Position numbers and translations under genes: made by a program. Positions 37,032 through 48,757 of a stretch of 64,000 nucleotides of DNA are shown here, one piece after another. This stretch comes from Cyathus striatus (lineage: Eukaryota; Basidiomycota; Agaricomycetes; Agaricales; Nidulariaceae). The stretch is taken from assembly GCA_025738555.1 (NCBI GenBank), contig JAOVFP010000001.1, positions 806,001-870,000 on the forward strand, read 5' to 3'. The notes below the pieces were generated by a model, which saw only the letters and a program-made list of their open reading frames with translations, was not told the origin of the DNA and did not search any database. Every line of letters begins with the position of its first letter. Positions within the stretch are counted from its first letter, which is position 1.

Positions 37032-39476
37032 ATGGTGACTACTAGAAAATCATCAAATACTGCTGCTGCTGCTGCATCTGCATCTGCTAGTCAGGAGGAG
37101 GCTGGAGGTGCTGTGGGGGTGTCCAAGGCTCAAGGTAAAGGTACTAAGGCAGCTAAGGAAAAGAAGAAAAAAGGCTCAAAGTATGTATCTCAATATATTC
37201 CTAGACTGAGGCATCCAATTAAATTCATAAAAAGGAAAACATCAATCCAGAGATTGGAAGAAGATCAGAATGCAGATACTCCTCAACATTTGACCCCATA
37301 TTTCAATATTATAATCACTATTTAACAATCTAACATTTTTACAGGGCTGAAAAAGTACTGGCAGAGGAGAATGTTTCTATTGCTCCTCCCCCTCGTACTA
37401 TGACAAATACAGGGTCTATCAAGCAGACCCAAACTTCTGCCTCAGGGAATAAGGATACACTGAATGAGGAGGAGACACTTCTGCCTCTAGAATCTCAAAT
37501 GGCTGTAGGGTCTATCAAGCAGGCCAATACCTCTGGTACTTCTGGAAATATGAGGTCTATCAAAAAGACCAATAGTTCTGTCTCAGGGAGTAAGGAAGCT
37601 TTAAATGAGAAGGAACCTTCTCTGGAATCTCAGACCAATATTTCTGTCTCAGGATATAAGGATACATTGAATGAGGAGGAAACACTCCTACCTCTTGAAT
37701 CTCAGGTGGTTGCAGGGTCTAACAAGCAGACCAATATTTCTACCCCAGGGAGTAAGGATATATTGAATGAGGAGGAAACACTTCTACCTCTTGGATCTCA
37801 GGTGATTGCAGGGTCTAACAAGCAGACCAATATTTCTGCCTCAGGGAGTAAGGATATATTGAATGAGGTACCTTTGGGATTTCAAGATATATTGAATGAG
37901 GAGGAAACACCTCTACACCTTGGATCTCAGGTGGCTTCAGGGTCTGTCAAACAGACCAATACTTCTGTTGAGGAGGAAATACTACTACCTTTGGAATTTC
38001 AACTTTAAGACATAGAATTGGGTAGTAAGAAATCTGAGAATGAGAGCTCATCTGAATCAGGAAGTTCAACAGAATCTGGGAGTGAAAGTGTAAATGATGC
38101 AGCAATGGATGTTGATACTGATATCACTCCCAAGAAAGCAAAACCTGTTCTCAAGCGTGGATGTGCTCCTTCCAGTCCTCAGGCTAAGTCAAGTGATACA
38201 AGGTCAACAAGCAAGGTGTCTCGACGTTCAATCTCACATAGTTCTGCATCATCAACTCCAAGTGAGATGTCTACAGACTACCTCCAGGGTGCATCACGCA
38301 CAGTGGGAGGGTTTTCACGAGGACGAGCCACAGGTAACACCTACAATTATGGTGATGAAGAAGAAGGTATGTTAATTAATATTAATAACTATCTATTCAT
38401 TTGTTAACTTTTTATAGATCCTTTCATTACAACTCCAAACATCAAGGGAGATATTAGACTGTTCTTTAAGTCTGATACTTCAGAACCTGACTTTGTTATC
38501 ACGGATCAAGAACCATCATCTGACTTTTATAATATTCTTGAAACCTTGGGGAATACATACTCTCCAGTTGCTAGTAAGTTCTTTAAATTTATTTTAAGCA
38601 CTGTTCTAACAGGATGAATAGAGCGAAATGCCCGAATTTCTATTTGTGAAAATGGTTACTGGAGTCTGAAAGGAAAGTATTTGAATATATGTCAGAAGAA
38701 AAAGCCCATTAGTGCACACTGGAAATTGAGTGATCAGAAGAAATATTTCATTGAAGTTTTGGCTGTAAGTTGAATTTTATTTAGTAATATATTATAAACT
38801 CAATTTTTACAAGGATGGTGCAAATATTGAGCAGAAGAGTGAGAGTACTGGACTCATGGTATCCAAACCTTCAGGCTCCTCAGAGTCACATGAGGACATT
38901 GCCAATGCAATGCTAATTTCTCATTTCAATATTCCTGAGCGCCTACTTAAGAAATTGAGCAAAGAACAAGATATCCGTGCAACATATGAAAAATATGAAC
39001 TTATTGAGAGGATCTGGAATAAACACCAACCAGATCTGAGTACAATTGAGGCTGCATCAAAATCTACAGTTGACAAGAAGCAGATTATTAGTCTTTTGAT
39101 AGCCCCATCCACATATTACTCATATGCAAACAGAGTATTTCCATTACTTCATTATTATCCTGAAATGATGGCATGGATGAAACAGGAGGAAGGCATTGAC
39201 ACCAATAAGGTCTGGAAATCGAAAAAAGCGAATTTTAACAATTTATTGAGTATTTTGGAAGGAAAAAGAGATGCCACTGAAAATGAGAATCAAATGAGGG
39301 AGGTAGAGTCTGAAGATGATCCTGAAAGTGAGGAGGAAGTTGTTAAAAAGAATAAAGGAAAGGGCAAACAGAGAGAGGACAAGGGAGACAAAGGAAAGAG
39401 TAAGGATGACAAGGAGGGAAAGGATAAGCCTAAGAGGTCTCATAGGAAGGACAAAGGGAAATCCAAAAAATTGTAA
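37032..39476 (+). pseudogene. KDZ-element accessory gene (Ser/Lys-rich, five exons)
   Basis: Exons 37032-37180, 37345-38366, 38418-38573, 38622-38764 and 38814-39476 join with consistent phases and standard GT-AG introns, giving 711 codons with one in-frame TAA at 38006-38008 (EFQL-stop-DIELGS, same frame on both sides). Product layout: basic Ala-rich N-terminus with a KEKKKKG patch; a repeated segment of about 35-40 residues (GSxKQTNxSxSGxKDxLNEEETLLPL) present about six times; a Ser-rich acidic stretch; a globular central part (NGYWSLKGKYLNI); a conserved-looking helical region with YYPEMMAWM; and a strongly lysine-rich tail ending KGKSKKL. It stands 0.4 kb upstream of the KDZ transposase in the same orientation. 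I infer it is the partner ORF of the transposon, possibly DNA-binding. Its exact function is unknown. Confidence 0.65.
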
Positions 39477-39514
39477 GAGTTGTTTTTTAAAAGATAATTT
39501 TTCTAGTGTTATAG

Positions 39515-39792
39515 ATCAAATACTTTCAACAGTATTTGATAGTTTTCTTTATTTCCACTTTCAACAAGTGGTTGTTTAAATATGCTGTTCTGTCATTCAT
39601 TTCCATTTTCAACAAATGGATTTAAATACCTAGGCCTTATCTGTAGAGTAAAATACTTCAACAGTATTTTTACTCATGTATATTTACTTGCTTTCAACAG
39701 CAAATTATTGTAGTTATGTATAGAACATTTTGAGTTAGAATACATTGACAGTATTTCTAATCTCATGTATACTATTGGTTTTGAACAGCCAA
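39515..39792 (+). repeat. Array of seven small hairpins with TCAAC loop
   Basis: Seven stem-loops stand at 39515-39540, 39555-39571, 39602-39620, 39647-39674, 39688-39703, 39735-39760 and 39775-39792. Start-to-start spacing is 40-47 bp. Stems differ but remain complementary: ATCAAATACT/AGTATTTGAT, CCACTT/AAGTGG, TCCATTT/AAATGGA, AAAATACT/AGTATTTT, TTGCT/AGCAA, TTAGAATAC/GTATTTCTAA (one bulge), TTGGTT/AGCCAA (one G-U). Loops are TTCAAC or TCAAC in five, ATTGAC and TTGAAC in the others. The array lies between the accessory gene stop (39476) and the first recognised KDZ exon (39854). Confidence 0.7.
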
Positions 39793-39853
39793 ATTTCATT
39801 GTTTTCTCAATATTTGAATTTTAGCTAATAAATTTTGAATTTTGTTTCAACAG

Positions 39854-42199
39854 TTTCAATTATCAATGGGCTCTGCAAATATGGACACTATGTTTACTTC
39901 TTGCCTTTATACCTCAAGTTAAAGCAGTCCCTCCCAAAGATTCATTTCCAGACATTCCATTCAAGTTATTCTCTTCATTTGTTCAAGATCATTTCAGCTC
40001 AGAGATTACTTTGGCAACAGTTTTAACAGTTCTATTCTCACTAACAAATAATGTGGATATTCTAAATTTGCATGCAAGAGCAAAAAATCCTAGACTTCAA
40101 GATGAATATTCTGTACCTGTTAATGGCTGGATTAAAGCACTTTCAACTGCTATAAAAGCTCATTTGGATGCAAAAATTGGGTTAGAGAATATGGAAGATA
40201 CCCAACTATTCAATGCATCTGATAATCAGCAATATTTGAGTTCATCTATGCAGATAAGTACTATATCAAGAAAACTGGATGAGATGATAACTATTTTGGA
40301 CTTGGACCCATATAAAAGAAATTCAAGTACTATGCAACTTTTAAAGCCAATTTCCACAAGTGAAATTGAACCAGTACTGCTAATTTGTCCAGCTCATCTT
40401 ACTTGTTCAACTAATAATAAGGGATGTATTGGCCGAGCAATCCATGTACTCACACGTGAACGTGATAGAACACAGATCACACTTTTGAAAGGAATTAAGC
40501 TATATAAAAATGCATCAATTGTAGCTGGCTCTTGTACAAACTGTAAAGCTATTTATTATGCAGATCATAAAAGTGTTACTGCAAGCTCTGATGTTCCACG
40601 AGATCCACAAGTTAGTCCAAAGGATAAGCTCTTCTATAATAATGCAAAATATGTAAAAATTGGTCAGAGTATTTGGGCTGATAGAACATTTACAAATATG
40701 GTTGTTAATTCAGTATATCATTTTCATGCATCAACTGCTGCATATACAGAATTTTGGAATTACACTTTTTCAAATGGTGCAGAAAATACATATCCACCTA
40801 TCTCACGGTGGCAAGTGTGGAAAGCTTTTGTTGAAGAAACAGTTAGACAGATATCTGTCTCAATGAATACATTTTTGCAAGTACCTGATAACATATCAAC
40901 AGAAGCATTAACAAAGGAAGCATATGAACAATTAGGTCAAAATGGACTTATTGGTCAATCACTGGATCATTCTTGTAATGAGTGTACTCATCCATATAAA
41001 GCTACTGCTGACTTTATTACACCTGCTGATGATGCAGCAGTGGTTGGTATTGATGAAAACTGGTCTGTTCCTCCACTACAACAAAATGCTGAAAATAGAG
41101 AATTACAAAATATAGATAACAATGCAATGGAAACAGATAATGCTGTTGAGCCAGATGTTAAAATGGTAGTGATAGATGGAATTGTTATGGGGCCAACTCA
41201 TTGTGCATATAAAGATTGTTCAGCCAAACTGGCAAATGCACGCACTGGAGTATTTTGTCTGAGACATGAGAGCCAACATGAGGGATTGTGCAGAATGAAA
41301 GATTGCTATAATCATCATGAACCAAATTCTAAAACATGTGTTAACCACAGACAGAACTGGTTTAGTCATATTACTCAATTTGGAAGACAATCTGTTCTTG
41401 GAATTAGAAGAATCATTAGGAGAAGTGCAGAAGAAAGTGCTCCTACATGGATGCACCAGCTAAATCAAAGGAATAACCAGCCCCATGATGAGCCAGCTAG
41501 CCAGACTCAGGAACCAGATAACTACTTTGTTGCTCCTCAATTTTATTGTGTGGAAACACTTTGTGCACCATGTGGAGTTGTTATTGCATAGACAAAATTT
41601 GTAAAGTCTGAAGGTGCAAGTCAAATTATGGATTTCTTAGAAGATATATATCCAACTCCTGAGTCAAGACCAAGCTATGTGTGCATTGATAAAGCATGTG
41701 TAGTTTTAAAGCATTTGATTACTTCACATAACTGGAATATATGGAAAGCAACAACAAGATTTATAGTTGATTCTTATCATTATATAAATCACAGAGTTGG
41801 AGATTATTTATGTCGCACTTATTGCAACCCAAGCCCTCTAAATGGGTCAGCACCAAATTTGGTGGTTGTAGAAAGAGATATAAATGGTAATCCACACTAT
41901 AAACGAGCTTTTAATACTCAGGTAAGTTTTATTTTACTCATTTTATTAATTTCTAACACATTATGTAGGCATGTGAACAGTTAAATGCCTGGCTAGGTGG
42001 TTTTCAAGGAATTCTTAATAGAATGAGTGTTGACAATTTCAATTGGACTACACATGCTTTGCTTTATATTCATACTCAAAGAGTTGTTCAAAAACAAAGC
42101 AAAAGGAATAATCAGAATGAACAACCACAGCAAGCAGTACAACTTCCATATGATGATGAAGTTGAAATTGATGGAGTTGAAATTGATAGAGTGGATTGA
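39854..42199 (+). pseudogene. KDZ transposase with CxC5/CxC6-like clusters, TAG-interrupted
   Basis: The open frame begins after an acceptor (tttcaacag) at 39854, runs to 41921, intron 41922-41968, last exon 41969-42199. The upstream start exon was not found. Cysteine clusters: CPAHLTC...CIG...SCTNC and HSCNEC (CxC5-like), then CAYKDC...FC..H...CRMKDC...CVNH (CxC6-like). The C-terminal KDZ core follows: IDKAC, FIVDSYHYINH, LCRTYCNP, and after the intron ACEQLNAWL, whose Asp/Asp/Glu are the likely catalytic residues. An in-frame TAG at 41589-41591 lies in CGVVIA-stop-TKF, where I expect Trp (TGG) from the family, so the copy looks inactivated by one G-to-A change. The family mobilises DNA by a DDE mechanism; assignment to KDZ rests on the cysteine clusters plus the C-terminal motifs. 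Confidence 0.85.
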
Positions 42200-42329
42200 A
42201 TATATAATTTGGTGTATAATATCTGCTATTAAGCTTGTATCTTCTGTTATAATATATATTATACTTACAGAACTGAGTGAAATTTAATCAGGTACAAACT
42301 ATAGACAAAGTACAGGTATAGTCTAGATA

Positions 42330-42905
42330 GTGTTTCAACTATTTTGTAGAGATCAAGTCCATGTAGAGTCCAGGTGCAGTCCAGGTGCAGTTCATATGAT
42401 CAAGTACAGGTAGAGTCCAGGTAGAGTCCAGGTAGTGCCTCAGCTACTTAGTGCAGGTCAAGTACAGATAGAGTCTAGGTAGAGTCCAGGTGAACTCAAG
42501 GTAATGTCTAAGCTACTTAGTATAGGTAGAGTCCAGGTGAACCCCAGGTAATGTCTCAACTACTTAGTACATGTAGAGTCCAGGTAGAGTTCAGGTAGAG
42601 TCCAGGTGAACTCCAGGTAATGTCTAAGCTACATAGTACAGGTAGAGTACAGGTAGAGTCCAGGTAGAGTCCAGGTAGAGTCTAGGTAGTGCCTTAGCTA
42701 TTTAGTTCAAGTAAAGTACAGGTAGAGTCCAGGTAGAGTCCAGTTGGAGTCCAGGTAGAGTAGACACAAAATAAAAAACTACCTGAAGTCCAGTAGAGTC
42801 CACCTGAAGTCCACTGAAGTCCACCTGAAGTCCACTGAAGTCCACCTGAAGTCCACCTGGAGTCCAGGATTTTACCTGGACTCTACCTGAAGTCCACCTG
42901 ATCTC
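42330..42905. repeat. Array of AGAGTCCAGGT repeats, right side of KDZ element
   Basis: More than 25 copies of AGGTAGAGTCCAGGT-like words run through 42360-42760. Then 42775-42900 carries the inverse (ACCTGAAGTCCAC). It matches the family of words at 33745-34490. The very end does not mirror the left end, so the right terminus is either truncated or beyond a later rearrangement. Confidence 0.6.
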
Positions 42906-43339
42906 ATGGGGCAGTGCAATATACTGATAATAACATAACCTATTGATCTATCTGTAGAGTATATTGGCCTTCTTTGTTGGTGGTTGAGCTGCAACATCAG
43001 CAGCAGAAGTTGCATGTTTGTGAGTCTCATGTGTAGCTGATGGTGGTGCAGATTCAGTAGGAAATATACTGGAAGCCTGAGTGGTAGCAGAGTGAGTAGA
43101 GTGATGGGCCATTGTGTGGAGATGTGTTAAAATGCTTTGAAATGGTGAGATGGTAGTGGTTGAGAAGAAAGAGCTGGGGATTGATACATAGCAATGTGTT
43201 GGAAGGTGCACAGCACACATGTGATGAAAAGACTAAAAATATATGGCCTTTCATAGGCTATACTAGACACAGATAAATATATATTGTATTTGATTGGCTA
43301 CAGAATATGATTATGTAATCTACTTGGCCTTCCTCTTCT

Positions 43340-44010
43340 CTGAAACACAGCCTCAAGGCAAGATGGTGCAGGGGAAGGAGGTTTGTCACTTGTGAGATGG
43401 CACAGGGAGAGAAGATGAGGGGGAGGAGATGAGGGGGAGATGACACCTACACTTGTCACTTGTGAGACAGTGCAGGGGGAGGAGACAAGGGGGAGAAGAT
43501 GACACCTGTACTCATCACTTGCAAGACAGAACATGGGCAGGAGGTGAGGGGGAGATGTGAAGGGGAGATGACTGACACCTGCACTTGCCACTTGCAAGAC
43601 AGTGCAGGGGGAGGAGGTGAGGGGGAGATGAGGGGGGGAGATGACTGACACCTGCACTCATTACTTGTGAGATGGCACAGGGGAAGGAGGTGAGGGGATG
43701 GAGATGAGAGGGTGGAGACAGTGTATGCACTCATTACTTGCAAGACAGTGCAGGTGAAGGAGGTGAGTGAGGAGACAAGAGGTGGAGGTGGCATGTGCTC
43801 ATCACTTGCAAGATGGCACAGGGGAAAGAGCTGAGGGGGTGGAGATAACATATGCACTTGTCACTTGCAAGACAGCACAGGAGGGGGAGGCAAGGGGTGG
43901 AGACAGCACAGGCAAAGGAAGTGAGGGGGTGGAGACAGCACAGGGGGAAGAAGTGAGGGGGTGGAGATGGTGCAGGTGAAGGAGGCAGAGGGTGGAAATA
44001 GTGAAGGAGA
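43340..44010. repeat. Minisatellite, about 55-60 bp unit
   Basis: About ten imperfect units of (CACTTGTCACTTGCAAGACAG...GGGGGAGGAGGTGAGGGGGAG) stand in tandem. It is related in inverse orientation to the CpG-rich unit at 35.4-35.56 kb, with CpG replaced by TpG/CpA here. Open frames on both strands are compositional. Just to the left, 42948-43220 (minus) holds a Ser/Thr/His-rich frame resembling the start of the accessory protein but not provable. Confidence 0.6.
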
Positions 44011-44221
44011 AGATGAGATGAAAAGAACCTACCTGTAGCCTGTATGCATTTTCACATGCATGACCTTCACACTGAGCTGTACCTATTATCAATCTTGTAA
44101 TTGATTTGTTGCCTGCCAAAATGGATAGCTTGAGGTGATGACATGGGACCATAGTGTGGGCTTGAAGCAATGACATGGGACTGTGAGTGGGCTTGAGACT
44201 CAAAATATTCTGATATTCCCA

Positions 44222-44979
44222 AAGTTACTTTAATTGAAGGAACAAAATTGTATTACAATGCATATATATTAACTGGTCATTGTTCAAATTGTAATACAAT
44301 TTACTATGCAGATCATAAGCATATTAATATTATTGGTCAAGAGCCCCAGACAGAATATTTGAATGATGCTCACTATATTAAAATTGGGACACATTTATGG
44401 GTAGATCATGTATTCTCAAAAGCAATCATGAATGCTACATATAGCTTTCATGCATCTACTGCAGCTTATGCAGAGTTCTGGACAAATAGCTATGGTGATA
44501 ATAAAGAATTAAGCCACCAACAAGTTTGGGATGCATTTATTGAAGAGTCAATTTGTACTGTAAGCACAGCATCTGATAAACAATTTGTAGTTCATGATGG
44601 TCTATCCACTAAAGATGTTACTATCATAGCATATGAATATCTTGGAGAGAGTGGAAGAATAAATCTGGCTTTAAACCACAGCTGTGCAGAGTGTACTCAA
44701 CCACATAAGTCAACTGCAGATACTATGGAGAATATAAACAATAACATGGCATCTGAAATGGCTTCTCCAGTAAAAATGATTGTTATTGATGGTGTTGTAA
44801 TGGGACCAGTTCACTGTGCAATGGAAGGTTTTTCTGCTAACATATCTAATCACTGTGGTGGTGTATTCTGTGGACATCATAATATTCAATATGGAGCAAA
44901 GTGCCATGTGAAGGGTTGTACCAGACAGAAAGTTCATGGTACTGAAGCATGTGGTGTATTGTACATGAAGACACCCTGA
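44222..44979 (+). pseudogene. KDZ transposase fragment, second copy
   Basis: Open frame from about 44222 (KVTLIEGTKLYYNAYILTG) to TGA at 44977-44979. It aligns with the middle of the 40-kb transposase: GHCSNCNTIYYADH, SFHASTAAYAEFW, NHSCAECTQPHK and VIDGVVMGPVHC, then the CxC6-like cluster FCGHHN...CHVKGC. It lacks the N-terminus, the KDZ catalytic C-terminus and one cluster cysteine (CAMEGF where the first copy has CAYKDC). The 5' break coincides with the right edge of the minisatellite region. It is a relic of a diverged second element. Confidence 0.8.
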
Positions 44980-46304
44980 AAATGAGTCCATGTTAGACTA
45001 TCCTGTGATGGTGAAAAGTACCCCCTAGCATAATACCCTCTTTCCATGCTGTCACTTGTCCACTATGGACAGCGAATCTCTGTTTTTATGTCTGGGAGGG
45101 GAGCAGAAAAAAGATGTCTTCAGGCTCGGAACTGGTATTACCACTGGGTGACTGGTACACTAGTACAGGCACAGCGAGTCAACTAGTCATGTGGAAAGAC
45201 CCAGACTTCCAGGAGGAACTAGACTCACAATTGTAGCACACCACGAAAAGCATGCTCCTCATAAAATTGAAAGGAGCTTTGTAGGGGATCATGTTTATAA
45301 GTTGGCTAGAATAAAAAACAGAGCAAGCTATGGTTATAGTGTTAACAAATTGATGATTGTGTTGTCATTATTATGGGACTACTCAGAGTCAGTTGATGCT
45401 GAACACCTCTGTATGAGAAGATCAAGACTGCATATCACCAAAACTATCTCTAGCCTGGGCATTCAGTATTATAGCTCAGTAATAGAAGGTAATATGAATC
45501 ACACCTACAGCAGTGATCAGGATCTAGTGAAATTATTCACCTTGCAAGTAACAATGGGGGGTAGGGTGCAGGGTTACTGAGGCCACCATGTGAAAAGATC
45601 GGAATTCAATTGTTATCCTATGTTTCGGACTCTGATCTTCCTTTACACAACATCTAGACGTTAGTAAGTTGAGTAAGTAAAATTTGAAAGAAGAGAAAGA
45701 AAAGACCTTTACCATGATACCTATACTTTGTCTTGGTGTAACTTCTTAAGTAAAGAGGAACAAGTTCAGGTGAGACTCTGCCACCTGACAACCTCTGACA
45801 AGTCACAACCTACTTGCAACCTACTGTAAGTTAACACAGTCATGTGCGTGTGATGTGGCTGTTTAACTTTAAGCCACTAAGGAAGCAAAGTCAGCCTCAT
45901 TATTCTATTTACTGAAATTTGAAACACCACCATTCTTTTCCATAACCATATGGTCTCATATGATGAGTAGTAATGAGTCCCTTTGATACTTAATAAATAT
46001 TTAATTGACAAAGTTCCTTCTCCATCTTCAATCAGGTCCCTGTCCTCGGATCACAAATAAGCAGTAATGTCTTACTATGACTCTGCCCTATGTTTTTATG
46101 TTCCATAACAAAAACAAGCACGGAGACTATGAATACTGCTACTTACAGAAGAAGGATCTTTGTACGCAATGTTACTGTAACCATTTAAATATTCACCCGA
46201 TATGGCTCTCTTTGATTCACTTAGCTGACTCGATGACCCCATTTATCTCTTGGCAAACTATCAGGCTTATATATTTATCCTGCATACCAACATTCAAACC
46301 AATT
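44980..46304. other. Interval without a recognised gene
   Basis: The 129-codon frame at 45191-45580 has no family I know and no promoter or intron evidence. A diverged short inverted pattern around 45040-45180 is not conclusive. Nothing else is supported. Confidence 0.35.
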
Positions 46305-47440
46305 ATGTCCCCCATACCTCAAAGAAACCAAAAGCGTTGCAGAGCTCAGTTATCGCCTGCAAGTTCTACCAATAGGAGCCTCGAGAAAGCCCCTTCAAGA
46401 AGCAAAATCTCACATCAGCCCATAATCTCGTACATTCAGCACTTATATTACTATACCATTTACACATCTCATTATATAATATACATACTTCCCAGCGTTC
46501 CACATGAGATATGTATATCTTGTATGATGCCAATTCTCCTCACCGAGCTTGGAGGTCCATCTGATACTCATATGAAAGGCAGTATACCAGCTCCACCAAG
46601 TGCAGAGCACTACACTACAACTTCGAATATACACATGGCAGAAACCGAGATATCCAAGCTAGATGAGGGAACTACTTGCATGCAAAAGTGTCATGATACC
46701 TTACAGAAGTGCCGAGACATGCTGCATCGATTCAGAATGCAGGAGAGCAGTCTACTGGTGCCTATCAGAAAGCTGCCTGAAGACATGCTCCTTTGCATAT
46801 TCACTTTTCTTTGCAATGGAATATTTATTCTCGGTTCTGAGAACTTTGTGCTAACTGCCATCCAGGTATCGCATCACTGGCGACATGTGACACAATCCAG
46901 TCCTATCTTATGGTCCGAAGTTTCCGTGTACATGGATGATATGGAGTCAGATAAAGAGAAAACAATGGTTGGCCCCCTGCTCAAAAAATGCATCGAATTA
47001 TCCAAAGATGTCCCATTGAATATTTCTGTCGAATTGGAAGGTGTAGCAGAAATATTAGGTGACAGGTGCATATCAAAGATTGGAGAGAGTGCTTGTAGAT
47101 GGTGAGAGATCAAATTTGCTGATGGAGAGCTCTTGAAAACAATCAACAATTACATACCCATGAACACTTCATTCCAGCAACTCCAGTACCTCTTCCTCAG
47201 TGGAGTAACTCACCGATTTGTTCTCAGACAAGCTCCTTTACTAACACAACTCATTGTTGAAGATCTTCCTGACCTCAACTATGGAATAATCTTTCAAACC
47301 GCTCCCTTGCTCACCCATATTGAATTGTCCCACATCAATAATCCCTTGTGGACTTTAACTAATGTCCACTGGGGAAAAATTACACACTTCTCATTGGGAG
47401 ATAATAATTACTTACCTGAGGGATTTCACATGCTATTAAC
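46305..47440 (+). pseudogene. F-box/LRR-like gene 1, 5' part (split by insertion)
   Basis: ATG at 46305, exon to 46429, intron 46430-46495, second exon from 46496. It matches the intact gene at 58.1 kb: PHEICISC against PHEICHSC, GGPSDTH against RGPSDIH, a coiled segment of about 40 residues, then the F-box core VPIRKLPEDMLLCIF and VSHHWRHV. An in-frame TGA at 47103-47105 (SACRW-stop-EIKFA) sits where CGA would give a normal reading; it is a single C-to-T at a would-be CpG. The frame then continues through leucine-rich text (APLLTHIELSHINNP) to GCTATTAAC at 47432-47440, where a 2.7-kb insertion begins; the 3' part resumes at 50125. F-box proteins recruit substrates to SCF ubiquitin ligases through Skp1; that role is inferred. 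Confidence 0.8.
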
Positions 47441-47850
47441 TAGTCTAGATCCAAAAACATCCTTGCTTGCGTGGATGGTCTTGTACCAAAGTAGGGGTTT
47501 TGACAGGGCAATGTGAAACAAATAAACAAGCACTTATCCGAAATGTAGTGATTCCTTACATAAGCCATCCCATAGTAATTGATGAAGTCAGATTTGAAGT
47601 CGTTCTTGCATTTGAATGGTACAGATTTGTCTGCACCTTTTGGCATGTATACTTCTATATGCCAACTATTTATTCATAAGTTTTACATAGCATGGTGGCA
47701 TTCACACTGGGACACATTTCCTCTCTCATAATTCCATGAGTTGGAGTTGAACCCGAGGCCACAGGTGTGATTTACTTCATTATTTTACATTGCCCTTCGC
47801 TTTCCCTACTTTCATCTAAGCCCCTCTCATGTTTCGTGGTCGGTCTACAG

Positions 47851-48752
47851 TAGGGCTGGTCATGGATAACCGATATCTGAGTACCCACGGATATTATCCG
47901 AATTTAGGCAACACCGGATGGGTCCGGATAATTTCCCATGGGTGTTCAGATATTTTTGGCTCATCCGGGGCATCCATCTATGGTCAGCTGTCCAGAACCT
48001 CACATACCTGGAACCTGAACAATTTTCATTTTGCCACTCCCACAATTGCTCTCTGCTCATTTTTCTAATACATATTTGTATTTAACTATCATAGTAACAT
48101 AATATTCAAATATAATAATGAGGTCGTGTCTGGTACAGAGAAATGCTAGTTTCCAGTACAGTAGCAGTAAAATAGCAATATAGAGCATATATATGAAAAT
48201 AAATCTACCCGAGTTACAGATAAAATAATGCATGTAATTAAATGTAAATAGGGTGTATCTATGTCTTATATATTGTAAAAAATTCACACCAAAGCTGACG
48301 AAAAACATTATACAATGACAATGAGACTAAAGACAACATAGGCTTACTGATTAGCGACATCAATCAATGACTAAACTTAGTATTAGTAATCGATGCTAGC
48401 CAAGACCCTGCCAGGGTCCGAAGTACTAAGTATGCACTGACCAGATAATAGTCATGAAAATATTCATAGCATATTAAGGATGGTGTTAAAAATTCTGATT
48501 CAAAGCCTGATATAATACAAAGTAGATATATAATGCAACACACACATTTTATTTTTGAAAAGTAGATACTAGAGCAGACAATTCACATTTTATTCTAGAT
48601 TGACTAGGATCTAGATCAGCAGCAGTAACTGCTAGTATGGATGAGTACGGATGGCAGCCAAAATCCATACTAATTGTCGATCCGTATCCATATCCAGTGG
48701 ATAGCCATAATTCGGATATGGATTGTGGCGGATTGACCCATGGACAGGCCTA
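47851..48752. mobile_element. hAT-like MITE, 8-bp TSD
   Basis: GTCTACAG flanks both sides (47843-47850 and 48753-48760). Ends: TAGGGCTGGTCATGGATAA on the left; TAGGCCTGTCCATGGGTCAA inward from the right. The subterminal zones are full of GGATA/TATCC words (cggatatggatt, atccgtatccatatcc). 8-bp TSD, TAGGG ends and GGATA-rich subtermini fit hAT. The TSD is the left edge of the mariner element, so this is the youngest of the three nested insertions. Confidence 0.8.
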
Positions 48753-48757
48753 GTCTA

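Noticed and set aside
45191..45580. 129-codon ORF as a gene
   Set aside because: No recognisable domain, no intron or promoter support, and the surroundings are repeat-derived.
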